This document shows positions 26,374 to 34,543 of a stretch of DNA of 64,000 nucleotides, piece after piece. The notes beneath the pieces are model-generated. The model made no database searches, was not told the DNA's origin, and worked only from the letters and a program-made list of their open reading frames with translations. Location of the stretch: the NCBI RefSeq assembly GCF_000685395.1, contig NZ_AVSQ01000012.1:1-64000 (forward strand). The letters run 5' to 3'. This stretch comes from Candidatus Nitrosotenuis chungbukensis (GTDB lineage: Archaea > Thermoproteota > Nitrososphaeria > Nitrososphaerales > Nitrosopumilaceae). How positions within the stretch are numbered: position 1 is the first letter of the stretch; each line of letters opens with the position of its first letter. Made by a program: the position numbers and the translations under genes.

Positions 26374-28005
26374 TTGAATTCTAAAAGAACACTTGCAGCT
26401 GTTTTTGCTACATTGTTATTATCTCAAATGTCTTCAATTGCGCAGTTCAATGCATACGGGGATGGGCTAACACAAGAAAACCTCCCGCCTGCGAGCTTTG
26501 GAGACAGGCAAGCTGCACTTTTCATCAAAATTAGCCCGCCAATTCTAACAAAGGAAACAATCGGTGATACCTATGTGCAACTTAGACTGTTTGATGCAAA
26601 AACAAACGAATCTGTACCACACACGTCGTATTTTATTTCAGTCTGGAAAGATGACAAGCTTTTACTGCGAAATCTGTTTCATGCACATTACGGGGAACTA
26701 ACGCTCAAAATAGTACCGACTAAGGTGGACGTAAATAACGTGGTAATATACGGCGATGAAGTACCTCAAATCCCAGGCGCGTGGACTGGATTCAATGACA
26801 GAGTTGACGTACATGCACCTGTACTACTAGACTCTGGCCTGTATCACTTTGAAATCAAGATTTTTGGAATTGATTACGACCAGAACATATTTGCAGAAAG
26901 TAATGTCAAAACATTCAACTCATGGCTTAGCGTTGGCGACATCTCCAACCAAAAAATCACATACAACGGAAAGTCATACGATGCCTCAATAATCTCATAT
27001 TATGACAAAATAAATAACTTCAAATTTGATGAAACAAAAAAATCCATCTCGTTTTCGATGCCATTTAACTGGGATGCAAAAAGAATTGGAGACCAACCAA
27101 TATTTGTACATCAGGAAGTAAGGATACCAAAGGCCTTCAAAGAATTCACCGATACGACTGCGTATGACGGTAGGGTAAGTGGCGTGCCAACAGTAGGGCG
27201 CATGTTGATTTTAGATCCTTATTCTATCGAAGGAACGTCAATTCTGCATTTTCTGATAAACAAGGAGGACATTCTCAAAATAGCAAAAACGCTCCCCGCT
27301 GGTACAAAAACAATGGAGTTTACAGTTGCACCCATGTCCACAGTGGCAAAAAATACCTTTGATGTAAAACTTAATTCTGGAGCGACTGCCAAGATATCAT
27401 ACGACGCTAACCTTGGAGCAGGAGACACGATTCCACTACAAATTTCCTTCTTTGATCCAAACGGTGAACTCTTGAAGTTTGTCAGACACGGATTTAGGAT
27501 AGAGGACAGCTCAGGCAAGGTTCTAATAGAAAACTATGGAAATGATCCACAAAAACCAGGAATACTTTCCTCAGAAGGAATAGACATTCAAGAGTTCAAG
27601 TTTCCTTCTCAGGGCAACTACAAATTTACACTTGGCATATTTGATCATGGCTTAGACGAACTTACGACGTATCAGGGAATTGGAAGTTCTACTTTTGCCA
27701 TAGGCAAGTCAGGTCAGACGGGCCAACCGGTTCCCGACTATCAAATCCCATCCTGGATCAAAAACAACGCAAAATGGTGGGCAGAAGGCACAATCGGCGA
27801 CTCCGACTTTGTGCAGGGAATCCAGTATCTGATAAAGCAGGGAATAATGAAAATACCAAACGCCCAGTCCGGCTCTGGCACCTCACAAACCATCCCATCT
27901 TGGATCAAAAACAACGCAAAATGGTGGGCAGAAGGCACAATCGGCGACTCCGACTTTGTGCAGGGAATCCAGTATTTGATCACACAGGGAATAATCAAAG
28001 TGTAG
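26374..28005 (+). CDS. Exported surface protein with two C-terminal W-W-A-E-G repeats
   Basis: 543 aa from TTG. Signal peptide (about residues 1-26), a large beta-rich ectodomain paralogous to 14048-15424 (shared G-L-Y-H-F-E-I-K and S-F-S-M-P-F-x-W blocks), then two copies of a 37-residue unit beginning I-P-S-W-I-K-N-N-A-K-W-W-A-E-G. This repeat is common at the ends of thaumarchaeal exported proteins and is thought to act in cell-surface attachment. No PEFG tail, so the repeats replace the membrane anchor seen in the paralogue. Confidence 0.82.
   Translation: MNSKRTLAAVFATLLLSQMSSIAQFNAYGDGLTQENLPPASFGDRQAALFIKISPPILTKETIGDTYVQLRLFDAKTNESVPHTSYFISVWKDDKLLLRNLFHAHYGELTLKIVPTKVDVNNVVIYGDEVPQIPGAWTGFNDRVDVHAPVLLDSGLYHFEIKIFGIDYDQNIFAESNVKTFNSWLSVGDISNQKITYNGKSYDASIISYYDKINNFKFDETKKSISFSMPFNWDAKRIGDQPIFVHQEVRIPKAFKEFTDTTAYDGRVSGVPTVGRMLILDPYSIEGTSILHFLINKEDILKIAKTLPAGTKTMEFTVAPMSTVAKNTFDVKLNSGATAKISYDANLGAGDTIPLQISFFDPNGELLKFVRHGFRIEDSSGKVLIENYGNDPQKPGILSSEGIDIQEFKFPSQGNYKFTLGIFDHGLDELTTYQGIGSSTFAIGKSGQTGQPVPDYQIPSWIKNNAKWWAEGTIGDSDFVQGIQYLIKQGIMKIPNAQSGSGTSQTIPSWIKNNAKWWAEGTIGDSDFVQGIQYLITQGIIKV
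27745..27995. repeat. Tandem W-W-A-E-G coding repeat
   Basis: Two copies of about 100 bp start at 27745 and 27892 (period 147 bp, 49 codons) and differ at only a few positions, far fewer than expected for old protein repeats. The linkers between them are unrelated. This indicates recent duplication or gene conversion. Confidence 0.85.
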
Positions 28006-28066
28006 TATTCAGAAAATACACAAACCTGATTTACATTATTATACAATCTCTTCTTTTCACTAATTC

Positions 28067-28846
28067 ATGCTTCCAATAAGGGACGAAAATCCAAAACCGC
28101 CCGGCTTCAAACCGAAAATGACGTATGCCCTTATTGCGGTAAACGTGATAGTGTTCTTCTTTGAGGTGGCGTATACCGGTCAATTCTTTGAGTTTAGTAA
28201 TCAACGTGCCGCAACACTGTTCTACAACTGGGGTGCGGTTCCTGCGTGTATTGCAGGGGAGAGCAGCATCTCGATAGAATCCATACGAGTGTCTTGCCCC
28301 GATATGTCGCTGTTTGGATTATTGAGCTCTACCTTCCTTCATGGTGGAATAATGCACCTTGGAGGCAACATGTTGTTTTTGTGGATATTTGGGGATAACA
28401 TTGAGCTAAAATTTGGCAGACTCAAGTATCTTGGAATTTATCTCATGTGGGGGATAGTTGCAGGACTAGTCCATATTGTAGGAGATCTAAACAGCCCGAT
28501 TCCTGCAGTTGGAGCGTCTGGCGCAATTTCAGGAGTGCTTGGTGCATATCTCATAATGTTTCCAAGGGCCAAAATAATGACACTTGTCATAATGGGATTC
28601 TTTACAAGAATGTCGCACATTCCGGCAAAGTGGTTTTTACCGTTCTGGCTCGTCTTTCAAAACCTCCTTCCGCTTTTTGTTGGGGGATTTGGATTTGGCG
28701 CTGGCGGCGTAGCTTATCTTGCACACATAGGTGGGTTTGTAATAGGACTTGCGACCGGGTTTTTGTACAAAAAAATGCACGGATCAGAATTCACGTACGG
28801 CACAAGAAACCCATCAAGATATGGCTGGAAGAGAGACGACTACTAA
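28067..28846 (+). CDS. Rhomboid-family intramembrane serine protease
   Basis: 259 aa. Six or seven TM helices. Rhomboid features in order: F-L-H-G-G-I-M-H-L-G-G-N-M-L-F-L-W with I-F-G-D; catalytic Ser in G-A-S-G-A-I-S-G; and catalytic His in A-H-I-G-G-F. Extramembrane N-terminal tail is short. It would cleave TM proteins within the membrane; substrates unknown, though the nearby surface proteins are candidates. Confidence 0.93.
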   Translation: MLPIRDENPKPPGFKPKMTYALIAVNVIVFFFEVAYTGQFFEFSNQRAATLFYNWGAVPACIAGESSISIESIRVSCPDMSLFGLLSSTFLHGGIMHLGGNMLFLWIFGDNIELKFGRLKYLGIYLMWGIVAGLVHIVGDLNSPIPAVGASGAISGVLGAYLIMFPRAKIMTLVIMGFFTRMSHIPAKWFLPFWLVFQNLLPLFVGGFGFGAGGVAYLAHIGGFVIGLATGFLYKKMHGSEFTYGTRNPSRYGWKRDDY

Positions 28847-28879
28847 TAGGAATAAATCAAACATAGGAAGAACCAACTC

Positions 28880-29056
28880 ATGCCAATAATTACAGTATCA
28901 ATGTATCCTGGCAGAACACAGCAACAAAAAGAGGAATATGCGAAGGCAATTACAAAATCGGCCGTAGAAATTCTGAAAACAAAAGAAAGCCACGTAATTG
29001 TAGTCTTTGAAGACAATCCTAAGGAAAACTGGTATATGGCAGGAAGCCAGCTTTAG
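28880..29056 (+). CDS. 4-oxalocrotonate tautomerase-like small protein
   Basis: 58 aa, M-P-I-I-T-V-S-M-Y-P-G-R-T. Pro at position 2 becomes the N-terminal catalytic base after Met removal, as in the 4-OT family, and R11 (after Met removal) is at the place of the conserved Arg. The end E-N-W-Y-M-A-G-S matches the usual P-x-x-x-W-x-x-G-G-x-x region. Length is typical (about 60 aa). Tautomerase activity is likely, substrate unknown. It begins 33 bp after the rhomboid gene. Confidence 0.85.
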   Translation: MPIITVSMYPGRTQQQKEEYAKAITKSAVEILKTKESHVIVVFEDNPKENWYMAGSQL

Positions 29057-29094
29057 ATACCATTCTTTTTATTTTCACTAGTTGTGGTAAATCT

Positions 29095-29904
29095 ATGACA
29101 AAAGTAGCGGTGATACAATTCAAAGCATCCACGGACAAAAACAAAAACCTCAAGCGAATTGTTAATTTTATCAACACAGCTGCAAGTCGTGGAGCCGATC
29201 TTTGTGCATTTCCAGAATTTATGATGTTTTACACGACTTCACGACAATCTCCAAGGGAGCTAGCATTACAAGCAGAGACAATCAACGGAAATTTTGTTAG
29301 TACTGTTGCAGATGCTGCAAAGAAAAACTCAATTGAAGTCATAGGTACAATATATGAAAAAAGCAAAAAGAAGGACAGAGTGTACGACACATCATTTCTA
29401 GTTGACAAATCTGGAATAATAAAATCAACATACAGAAAAATTCATCTTTATGATGCACTTGGGTTCAAAGAGTCAAAAAAATTAGAACCAGGCTCCAAAA
29501 TTTCAGTTCCGATAAAGACATCAATCGGTAAATTAGGAATGCTAATCTGCTATGATCTGAGATTTCCTGAAATGTCGCGCATCTTGGCCTCCTCTGGCTC
29601 CGAAATTTTAGTTGTTCCCTCTGCATGGGTTAAGGGAAAAATGAAAGAAGAACACTGGCTTACAATTAACAAGACACGTGCAATAGAAAATGGATGCTAC
29701 ATTATTGCGCCAGATCAAGTTGGAAACATCTATTGTGGAAGAAGTCTAGTTATAGATCCATATGGAAAAATTTTACTTGATATGAAAAAGAAACAAGGAA
29801 TAGGAATGGTAGAAATTTCTATTCCCAAAGTAAAAGAGACAAGGAAATCACTTCCCCTTTTACAAAACAGAAGAACCGATATCTATTCTGATCTCAAGCT
29901 TTAG
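29095..29904 (+). CDS. Nitrilase-superfamily carbon-nitrogen hydrolase
   Basis: 269 aa. Catalytic triad visible: Glu in C-A-F-P-E-F, Lys in Y-R-K-I-H-L-Y-D, and Cys in L-I-C-Y-D-L-R-F-P-E. This form (C-Y-D-L-R-F-P) is typical of omega-amidase/Nit1-Nit2-like branches, which deaminate small amides, including deaminated glutathione or alpha-ketoglutaramate. Exact substrate cannot be read. The 3' end overlaps the convergent zinc-finger gene by 11 bp. Confidence 0.9.
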   Translation: MTKVAVIQFKASTDKNKNLKRIVNFINTAASRGADLCAFPEFMMFYTTSRQSPRELALQAETINGNFVSTVADAAKKNSIEVIGTIYEKSKKKDRVYDTSFLVDKSGIIKSTYRKIHLYDALGFKESKKLEPGSKISVPIKTSIGKLGMLICYDLRFPEMSRILASSGSEILVVPSAWVKGKMKEEHWLTINKTRAIENGCYIIAPDQVGNIYCGRSLVIDPYGKILLDMKKKQGIGMVEISIPKVKETRKSLPLLQNRRTDIYSDLKL

Positions 29905-30361
29905 ATTTTCTGCTGGGGCAATTAATGTTGGAGCACTGCTTTGTCCATTTTTGCTTTCTAGAGTATCGAAAAACTACCAATGGCCATGAACACGACTCGC
30001 ATGGAATTTTTGTTGCACGCAGCATTGCCTTTTGTAATAGCGGCGATGATGCTTTGCAGCCATTATAGTAATTGGAGCATCCAATGAAACGTTTTTTCGT
30101 TTTCCTTGATCGTATGACGATCAGCTTTCCAACGTGACATGACGGACATTTTACAAGACCGTCCTTTGGCTGGTTTGAACCCAAAATGATGTACTTCTTT
30201 TTGCTTGCAGACCATGAAAGATAGCCATTATTGTCAAAATATTGCATGATCTCGGTTTTTAGTGATGCAATTCGGCGTTTTGTAGGCTTGGTGATGTTTC
30301 GCCGATCTTTTCTTTTTTGAATAGACTTTTCTGTCAAAATCACATTGTTCAATATGTCCAC
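29894..30361 (-). CDS. Topoisomerase I-type zinc-finger protein
   Basis: 155 aa. A basic N-terminal half (about residues 1-60) is followed by two four-Cys fingers: C-P-S-C ... C-S-N-Y-Y-N-G-C and C-E-S-C ... C-S-N-I-N-C. These match the C-terminal zinc-binding domains of bacterial-type topoisomerase I, here without any catalytic Toprim part. Likely binds single-stranded nucleic acid. Convergent overlap with the nitrilase gene; divergent from the thiolase gene. Confidence 0.78.
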   Translation of the reverse strand: MDILNNVILTEKSIQKRKDRRNITKPTKRRIASLKTEIMQYFDNNGYLSWSASKKKYIILGSNQPKDGLVKCPSCHVGKLIVIRSRKTKKRFIGCSNYYNGCKASSPLLQKAMLRATKIPCESCSWPLVVFRYSRKQKWTKQCSNINCPSRKSKA

Positions 30362-30409
30362 ATTAAAAATTGTTGAAGAATTTTTATATGGACTTGGTCA
30401 GGGAGTCTT

Positions 30410-31564
30410 GTGGAAAAGGTTTGCGTTCTTGGTGCTGGAAGCACAAAATATGGAAAGTTAGACGATAGCATTACCGATATTACTATTCAAGCCTCAGTTG
30501 CCGCAATTGAAAGTGCTGGAATTGAACCAAAAGAAATTGATGCAGGTTACATATCAAACGTTTTTGGTGTAGCAGACAAACAAGTTCACCTTGGACCTGT
30601 AATCATGAGCAACTTGGGAATCTCCGAAAAGCCATCTCTTTCTATCGAGTCTGCCTGTGGAAGTGGATCTGTATCATTCCGAGAAGCATATGCAAATGTT
30701 GCTGCAGGTTTTTACGATGCAGTCTTGGTTACCGGAGTGGAAAAAGTAACCCACACTGGCACTGAGTGGACTACTACTTACTTTTCATACTGTTCTGATT
30801 TCTTTTATGAGGGTGGTGCAGGTGCATCATTCCCAGGGCTGTTTGCATCGATGGCTCGCGCATATCTTACAGAATTCAAGGCAACGGAAGAAGACTTTGC
30901 AATGGTTGCAGTAAAGAACCACGCTAACGGTTTTCTAAACCCAAAGGCTCATCTCCGAAAGAGAATAACAATTGACGATGTAATGAAATCAGCAGTAGTG
31001 GCAAGTCCGCTAAAGCTGTATGACTGCTGCCCGTTTTCTGATGGCGCAAGCTCAGTAATAATATGCAATGAAAAATTTGCAAAGGCTCATTCAAAAAATT
31101 ATGTGGAAGTGATAGGATCCGGCAGGGGTGGTTCACCTGCAACCCTGCAAGGACGTGAACACATGACTACCATTCCAAGTACAAGGCTAGCAGCACAAGC
31201 AGCATACAAAATGGCCGGAATTACTCCAAAGGACGTCGACTTTGCTGAGGTACATGACTGCTTTACAATTGCCGAAATTGTTGATACTGAAGATCTTGGA
31301 TTCTTTGAGAAAGGCCAAGGAGTACAGGCAATTCGCGATGGAAGAACATTGCTTAATGGTGAGATTTCAATTAACCCATCTGGCGGACTAAAGTCAAAGG
31401 GCCATCCAATCGGTGCTACTGGAGTAGGACAAGTAGTTGAGGCTTTTGAGCAACTGACAGGAAAAGCAGGAGAGCGTACAGTCAAAGATGCACATATAGG
31501 ATTAACCCATAATTTTGGTGCAACCGGAGCAAGCTGCGCCGTTCACTTGTTCAAAAGCGTGTAA
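30410..31564 (+). CDS. Thiolase-superfamily acetyl-CoA acetyltransferase
   Basis: 384 aa from GTG 30410. Nucleophile Cys in S-I-E-S-A-C-G-S-G; then D-F-A-E-V-H-D-C-F-T, N-P-S-G-G-L-K-S-K-G-H-P-I-G-A-T-G and H-N-F-G-A-T-G. Archaeal thiolases of this type work with a DUF35 protein, encoded next. Known roles: acetoacetyl-CoA formation for the mevalonate pathway, or cleavage at the end of the 3-hydroxypropionate/4-hydroxybutyrate cycle used by thaumarchaea. Which applies is not decidable here. Confidence 0.9.
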   Translation: MEKVCVLGAGSTKYGKLDDSITDITIQASVAAIESAGIEPKEIDAGYISNVFGVADKQVHLGPVIMSNLGISEKPSLSIESACGSGSVSFREAYANVAAGFYDAVLVTGVEKVTHTGTEWTTTYFSYCSDFFYEGGAGASFPGLFASMARAYLTEFKATEEDFAMVAVKNHANGFLNPKAHLRKRITIDDVMKSAVVASPLKLYDCCPFSDGASSVIICNEKFAKAHSKNYVEVIGSGRGGSPATLQGREHMTTIPSTRLAAQAAYKMAGITPKDVDFAEVHDCFTIAEIVDTEDLGFFEKGQGVQAIRDGRTLLNGEISINPSGGLKSKGHPIGATGVGQVVEAFEQLTGKAGERTVKDAHIGLTHNFGATGASCAVHLFKSV

Positions 31565-31568
31565 GACA

Positions 31569-31934
31569 TTGTCAAATAAACAAGAATTCATAGATGCAGT
31601 AAACTCAGGTAAAATACTTGCAAGAAAATGCACAAAGTGCGGAAACCTGCATTTGGCAACTGTCTATTTCTGCCAACAATGCGGGCACAAGGAGTTTGAA
31701 AGCAAGCTGCTTGATGGAATAGGCACAGTTGCAACATATACGATAATTACGGTTCCGCCGGCAGGCTTCGAAAAATATACTCCATACGCCTGGGTTGTGA
31801 TGAACATAGACAACTATGATCTTAGAATTTCAGGATTTTTAGGGGGAATTGCCTCACCGTCCAATCTTCCAATTGGATCAAAAGTAAAGATTGTCGGATA
31901 CGACGATCGTGGAATTCTTCTAGAAAAGCAGTAA
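31569..31934 (+). CDS. DUF35 OB-fold/zinc-ribbon protein, thiolase partner
   Basis: 121 aa from TTG 31569, 4 bp after the thiolase stop; the frame is open further upstream but inside the thiolase. N-terminal rubredoxin-like zinc ribbon with C-T-K-C and C-Q-Q-C (about residues 21-40), then an OB fold. In archaea DUF35 proteins bridge thiolase and HMG-CoA synthase and pass acetoacetyl-CoA; HMG-CoA synthase is not in this window. Confidence 0.9.
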   Translation: MSNKQEFIDAVNSGKILARKCTKCGNLHLATVYFCQQCGHKEFESKLLDGIGTVATYTIITVPPAGFEKYTPYAWVVMNIDNYDLRISGFLGGIASPSNLPIGSKVKIVGYDDRGILLEKQ

Positions 31935-32004
31935 ATCAAATTTACCGAGTAATTAACAAATTTCGAAAAGGATTCTTAATAGTTTCAAAAAAACTTGACT
32001 TTCA

Positions 32005-32166
32005 TTGTCAGTTGATGTAATATGTGGTAAGTGTGGAAACAAGATCTCTAATATGAAAATGCTAAAGTCGATCAAAGATGTCATGAAGCATTACAACAAC
32101 AAATGTCCTTCCTGCGGCCAAACACTTTCAACATCAGAGTTTTCCATGGATGTACAGAAAAACTGA
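32005..32166 (+). CDS. Small zinc-ribbon protein
   Basis: 53 aa from TTG 32005. Two Cys pairs, C-G-K-C at residues 7-10 and C-P-S-C-G at about 34-37, separated by a Lys-rich helical stretch, make a likely treble-clef or zinc-ribbon. No other domain. An AT-rich TATA-like TTCTTAATAG lies at about 31972-31981. The Cys spacing and a good upstream promoter make a real gene likely, but function is unknown. Confidence 0.6.
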   Translation: MSVDVICGKCGNKISNMKMLKSIKDVMKHYNNKCPSCGQTLSTSEFSMDVQKN

Positions 32167-32228
32167 TCAAAAAGTTTGGTGAGGATCCAGTCATAAATCT
32201 TATTTAGTCCCGATCTCTAGTCATAGTC

Positions 32229-34331
32229 ATGAGCATAGAGCTTACCACCGGTGCAATGGATCCGAAGAAAGGTGGGGGAATTTTACAATCTACGTCAAAA
32301 CGCGTTAGAATGATCTTCTCTGTCATGGCAAGTCCTAATAGAATTGACATTTTGAGAATCTTAAACTCAAAGGGTCCACTGACGTACTCTGAATTAAAAT
32401 CACTTGCCGGATTCAAATCAAAAAAAGAAAGCGGCAAATTTGCTTACCATTTAAGAAAATTATTGAGACAGTCGCTTGTCGCACTCAATAAATCTGAAAG
32501 AAGATACACCATAACAAATCTGGGAAAACTTGTCCTAAGTCTTGCAAGACAAATCGAAGAACGCTCCATTATAGAAAGCGGCAAGATGTATGTCCGAACC
32601 TCACACGACTCAATTGAGGAATTTAATTCACACAAGATCATTCAATCGCTAGTCCGAGAAGGAAGCCTTCCATTGGAGCTGGCACAAAAAATCACCGAAG
32701 AGGTAGAAAATCGAATTTACAAGTACCAAACTACCTATCTTACAGGCTCACTTATTCGTGAAATGGTCAACTCTGTGCTACTTGAGCATGGTCATGAAGA
32801 ATACCGAAACAAGCTTGCAAGGCTTGGAATGCCTGTTTTTGATGTACAAGAGATGATAACCAATGTGGACAATGTCGACAACGGCGCACAGGGGCTGTTC
32901 TTTAAAGCAGGACAGACCGTATTTGCAGAAAACCTAATCCTAAATACGCTACCAAAGGATGTTGCAGATTCCCATCTTTCTGGTGATATACACATATCAA
33001 ATCCTGGAATCTGGTCGTTACTTCCAGATACAATATTCTTTAACTTAAAAGAGCTAATCGAGGACGGAATTGACCTCAAAGGGAAATTCCTAGGCGTGAC
33101 AAGAATAGCCACAATCAAGACACTGGATAACCTCATGTCGTCCCTATCCATGATGCTGTCTCTTGCATCAAAGGAAGCATCAAGGGAGGTAATCATGGAT
33201 GGCCTAGTGCAAATTTGCCTAAAATATGCAAAAAACATAACCGAACTTGAAGAAAAACTGGTCGGCGCATTTGCAACATCGTCAGTCTCTTCCAAGTATA
33301 CAAAAGAGCCAACTCTGGTGTCGTTTAGGATTCAGCTTGGCCTGGAACCAAAAATCGTGCAAGCGATTCTTTCAGCATACAAAAATTATATCAAAATGAC
33401 GCCAGTCCCGCAGATCGGCCTCATAATTGATTATACAAACGGCAAAATCGTAGACGTCTCAGACATAATTGCAGAAATAATCTCTCTTGGAGGCAAAGTA
33501 CAGTTTTCAAAGGATGAGACCTCATACAGCGGAATAATACGAGTCAAAGCAAAGAACAGCACATCATCGATCAACTTACAGTCTCTTACGATCAACCTGC
33601 CAAGACTTGCGTTTGAATCAAACAAAGACGAGACTTACTTTAGAGCGCGCCTTGCGCTGATGATGAAGCCTGCACTTTCTGCAATGTCGCTTCGCAAAAA
33701 AGACATCTCCGATCTTACCAGACGAGGACTAAATCCAGTACTTGCAGCAAATACACAATACATGCAGAGAAGCTCTGTATGCCTAGTTGTGAATTTGGTG
33801 GGATTGCACGAGGCCGTATTCAACATACTTGGTTACAACGATCAAAAGGAAGGACAAGAAATAATCTACAAAGTCATCCAAACCGCAGTAGACGTGGCAG
33901 AAAAGAAGGGAAAAGAGATGGGAGATCTAGTCGTAGTTACAATGACTGAAAGTGACGGAACATCAAGATTTGGATCACTTGACGGAGAAAAATATGGCAA
34001 GATGTCAGTTAACAGATCCCTTGACGGGGAGAACTACTCAGAAGGGGTTGTTCTTAACGCTTCAGAACTTGGCTCGATGAGCGTCAAAACAGACAAAATC
34101 GTCGAGGCCAACAAGATGGCAAAAATCCTAAACGGAGGGTTGCTCATACAGCTCAAATTCGAGAAGGATGCCAAAATAGAGGAAATCAAAAAGTCAATAG
34201 AAAAGGCAGGCGATCTGGTAGGTTCGTTTAGACCGCTCAAAGAGGTCCCAATCTGCGGAAACTGTGGATTCAAAGACGAAAAACTCTTTGACAAGTGCCC
34301 TTTGTGCAAGTCTCCGTACATAGTAAGCTGA
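32229..34331 (+). CDS. HTH + ATP-cone + NrdD-like protein without a glycyl-radical domain, probable RNR regulator
   Basis: 700 aa. Domains in order: ArsR-like winged helix (about residues 20-105, M-A-S-P-N-R-I-D-I-L-R-I-L and S-G-K-F-A-Y-H-L-R-K); ATP-cone (about 118-205, with F-N-S-H-K-I-I-Q-S-L); an anaerobic ribonucleotide-reductase (NrdD)-like barrel (about 215-665, including L-V-V-N-L-V-G-L-H-E-A-V); and a zinc ribbon C676/C679/C690/C693. NrdD normally continues past this ribbon into the R-x-x-G-Y loop holding the glycyl radical; here the protein stops seven residues after the last Cys. It is therefore probably not a reductase. With an HTH and an allosteric nucleotide-binding cone next to nrdJ, a dNTP/ATP-sensing transcription regulator is the best guess. 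Confidence 0.8.
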   Translation: MSIELTTGAMDPKKGGGILQSTSKRVRMIFSVMASPNRIDILRILNSKGPLTYSELKSLAGFKSKKESGKFAYHLRKLLRQSLVALNKSERRYTITNLGKLVLSLARQIEERSIIESGKMYVRTSHDSIEEFNSHKIIQSLVREGSLPLELAQKITEEVENRIYKYQTTYLTGSLIREMVNSVLLEHGHEEYRNKLARLGMPVFDVQEMITNVDNVDNGAQGLFFKAGQTVFAENLILNTLPKDVADSHLSGDIHISNPGIWSLLPDTIFFNLKELIEDGIDLKGKFLGVTRIATIKTLDNLMSSLSMMLSLASKEASREVIMDGLVQICLKYAKNITELEEKLVGAFATSSVSSKYTKEPTLVSFRIQLGLEPKIVQAILSAYKNYIKMTPVPQIGLIIDYTNGKIVDVSDIIAEIISLGGKVQFSKDETSYSGIIRVKAKNSTSSINLQSLTINLPRLAFESNKDETYFRARLALMMKPALSAMSLRKKDISDLTRRGLNPVLAANTQYMQRSSVCLVVNLVGLHEAVFNILGYNDQKEGQEIIYKVIQTAVDVAEKKGKEMGDLVVVTMTESDGTSRFGSLDGEKYGKMSVNRSLDGENYSEGVVLNASELGSMSVKTDKIVEANKMAKILNGGLLIQLKFEKDAKIEEIKKSIEKAGDLVGSFRPLKEVPICGNCGFKDEKLFDKCPLCKSPYIVS

Positions 34332-34379
34332 ATCTGAAATCCGCAAAACCTATCTTTATGGAATAAAAGCTAATCATAG

Positions 34380-34532
34380 TTGGCAAAACGATCTTGTATG
34401 AAATTAACTGATTTCGTTTTCAGATCCACGACTGACTATTGTGAAATTTCTCGTAACGGTGTAAACATTGTTGAGCTAAAATCTGAATTTTTTGGTAATC
34501 ACAGTTATATTCAAACTGATATTACCTACTGA
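34380..34532 (+). CDS. Possible small ORF upstream of nrdJ
   Basis: 50 codons from TTG 34380 (M-A-K-R-S-C-M-K-L-T-D-F) to TGA 34530-34532, ending at the edge of the nrdJ ribosome-binding site (GAGGGGAAG). A TATA-like TATCTTTATG lies about 25 bp before the TTG, which would give a leaderless transcript. No recognisable domain. It may be a leader peptide or chance. Confidence 0.3.
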   Translation: MAKRSCMKLTDFVFRSTTDYCEISRNGVNIVELKSEFFGNHSYIQTDITY

Positions 34533-34543
34533 GGGGAAGCAAT

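Noticed and set aside
27741-28079. Open frames in other phases across the W-W-A-E-G repeats
   Set aside because: They follow from the DNA repeat itself and overlap a convincing exported-protein gene.
28850-28870. ATCAAACATAG before the 4-OT gene as a fifth chemotaxis box
   Set aside because: The TGAT arm is missing, no TATA box follows, and it is too close to the start codon.
31515-31568. Longer start for the DUF35 protein
   Set aside because: It would lie inside the thiolase coding end; TTG 31569 gives the expected N-terminus.
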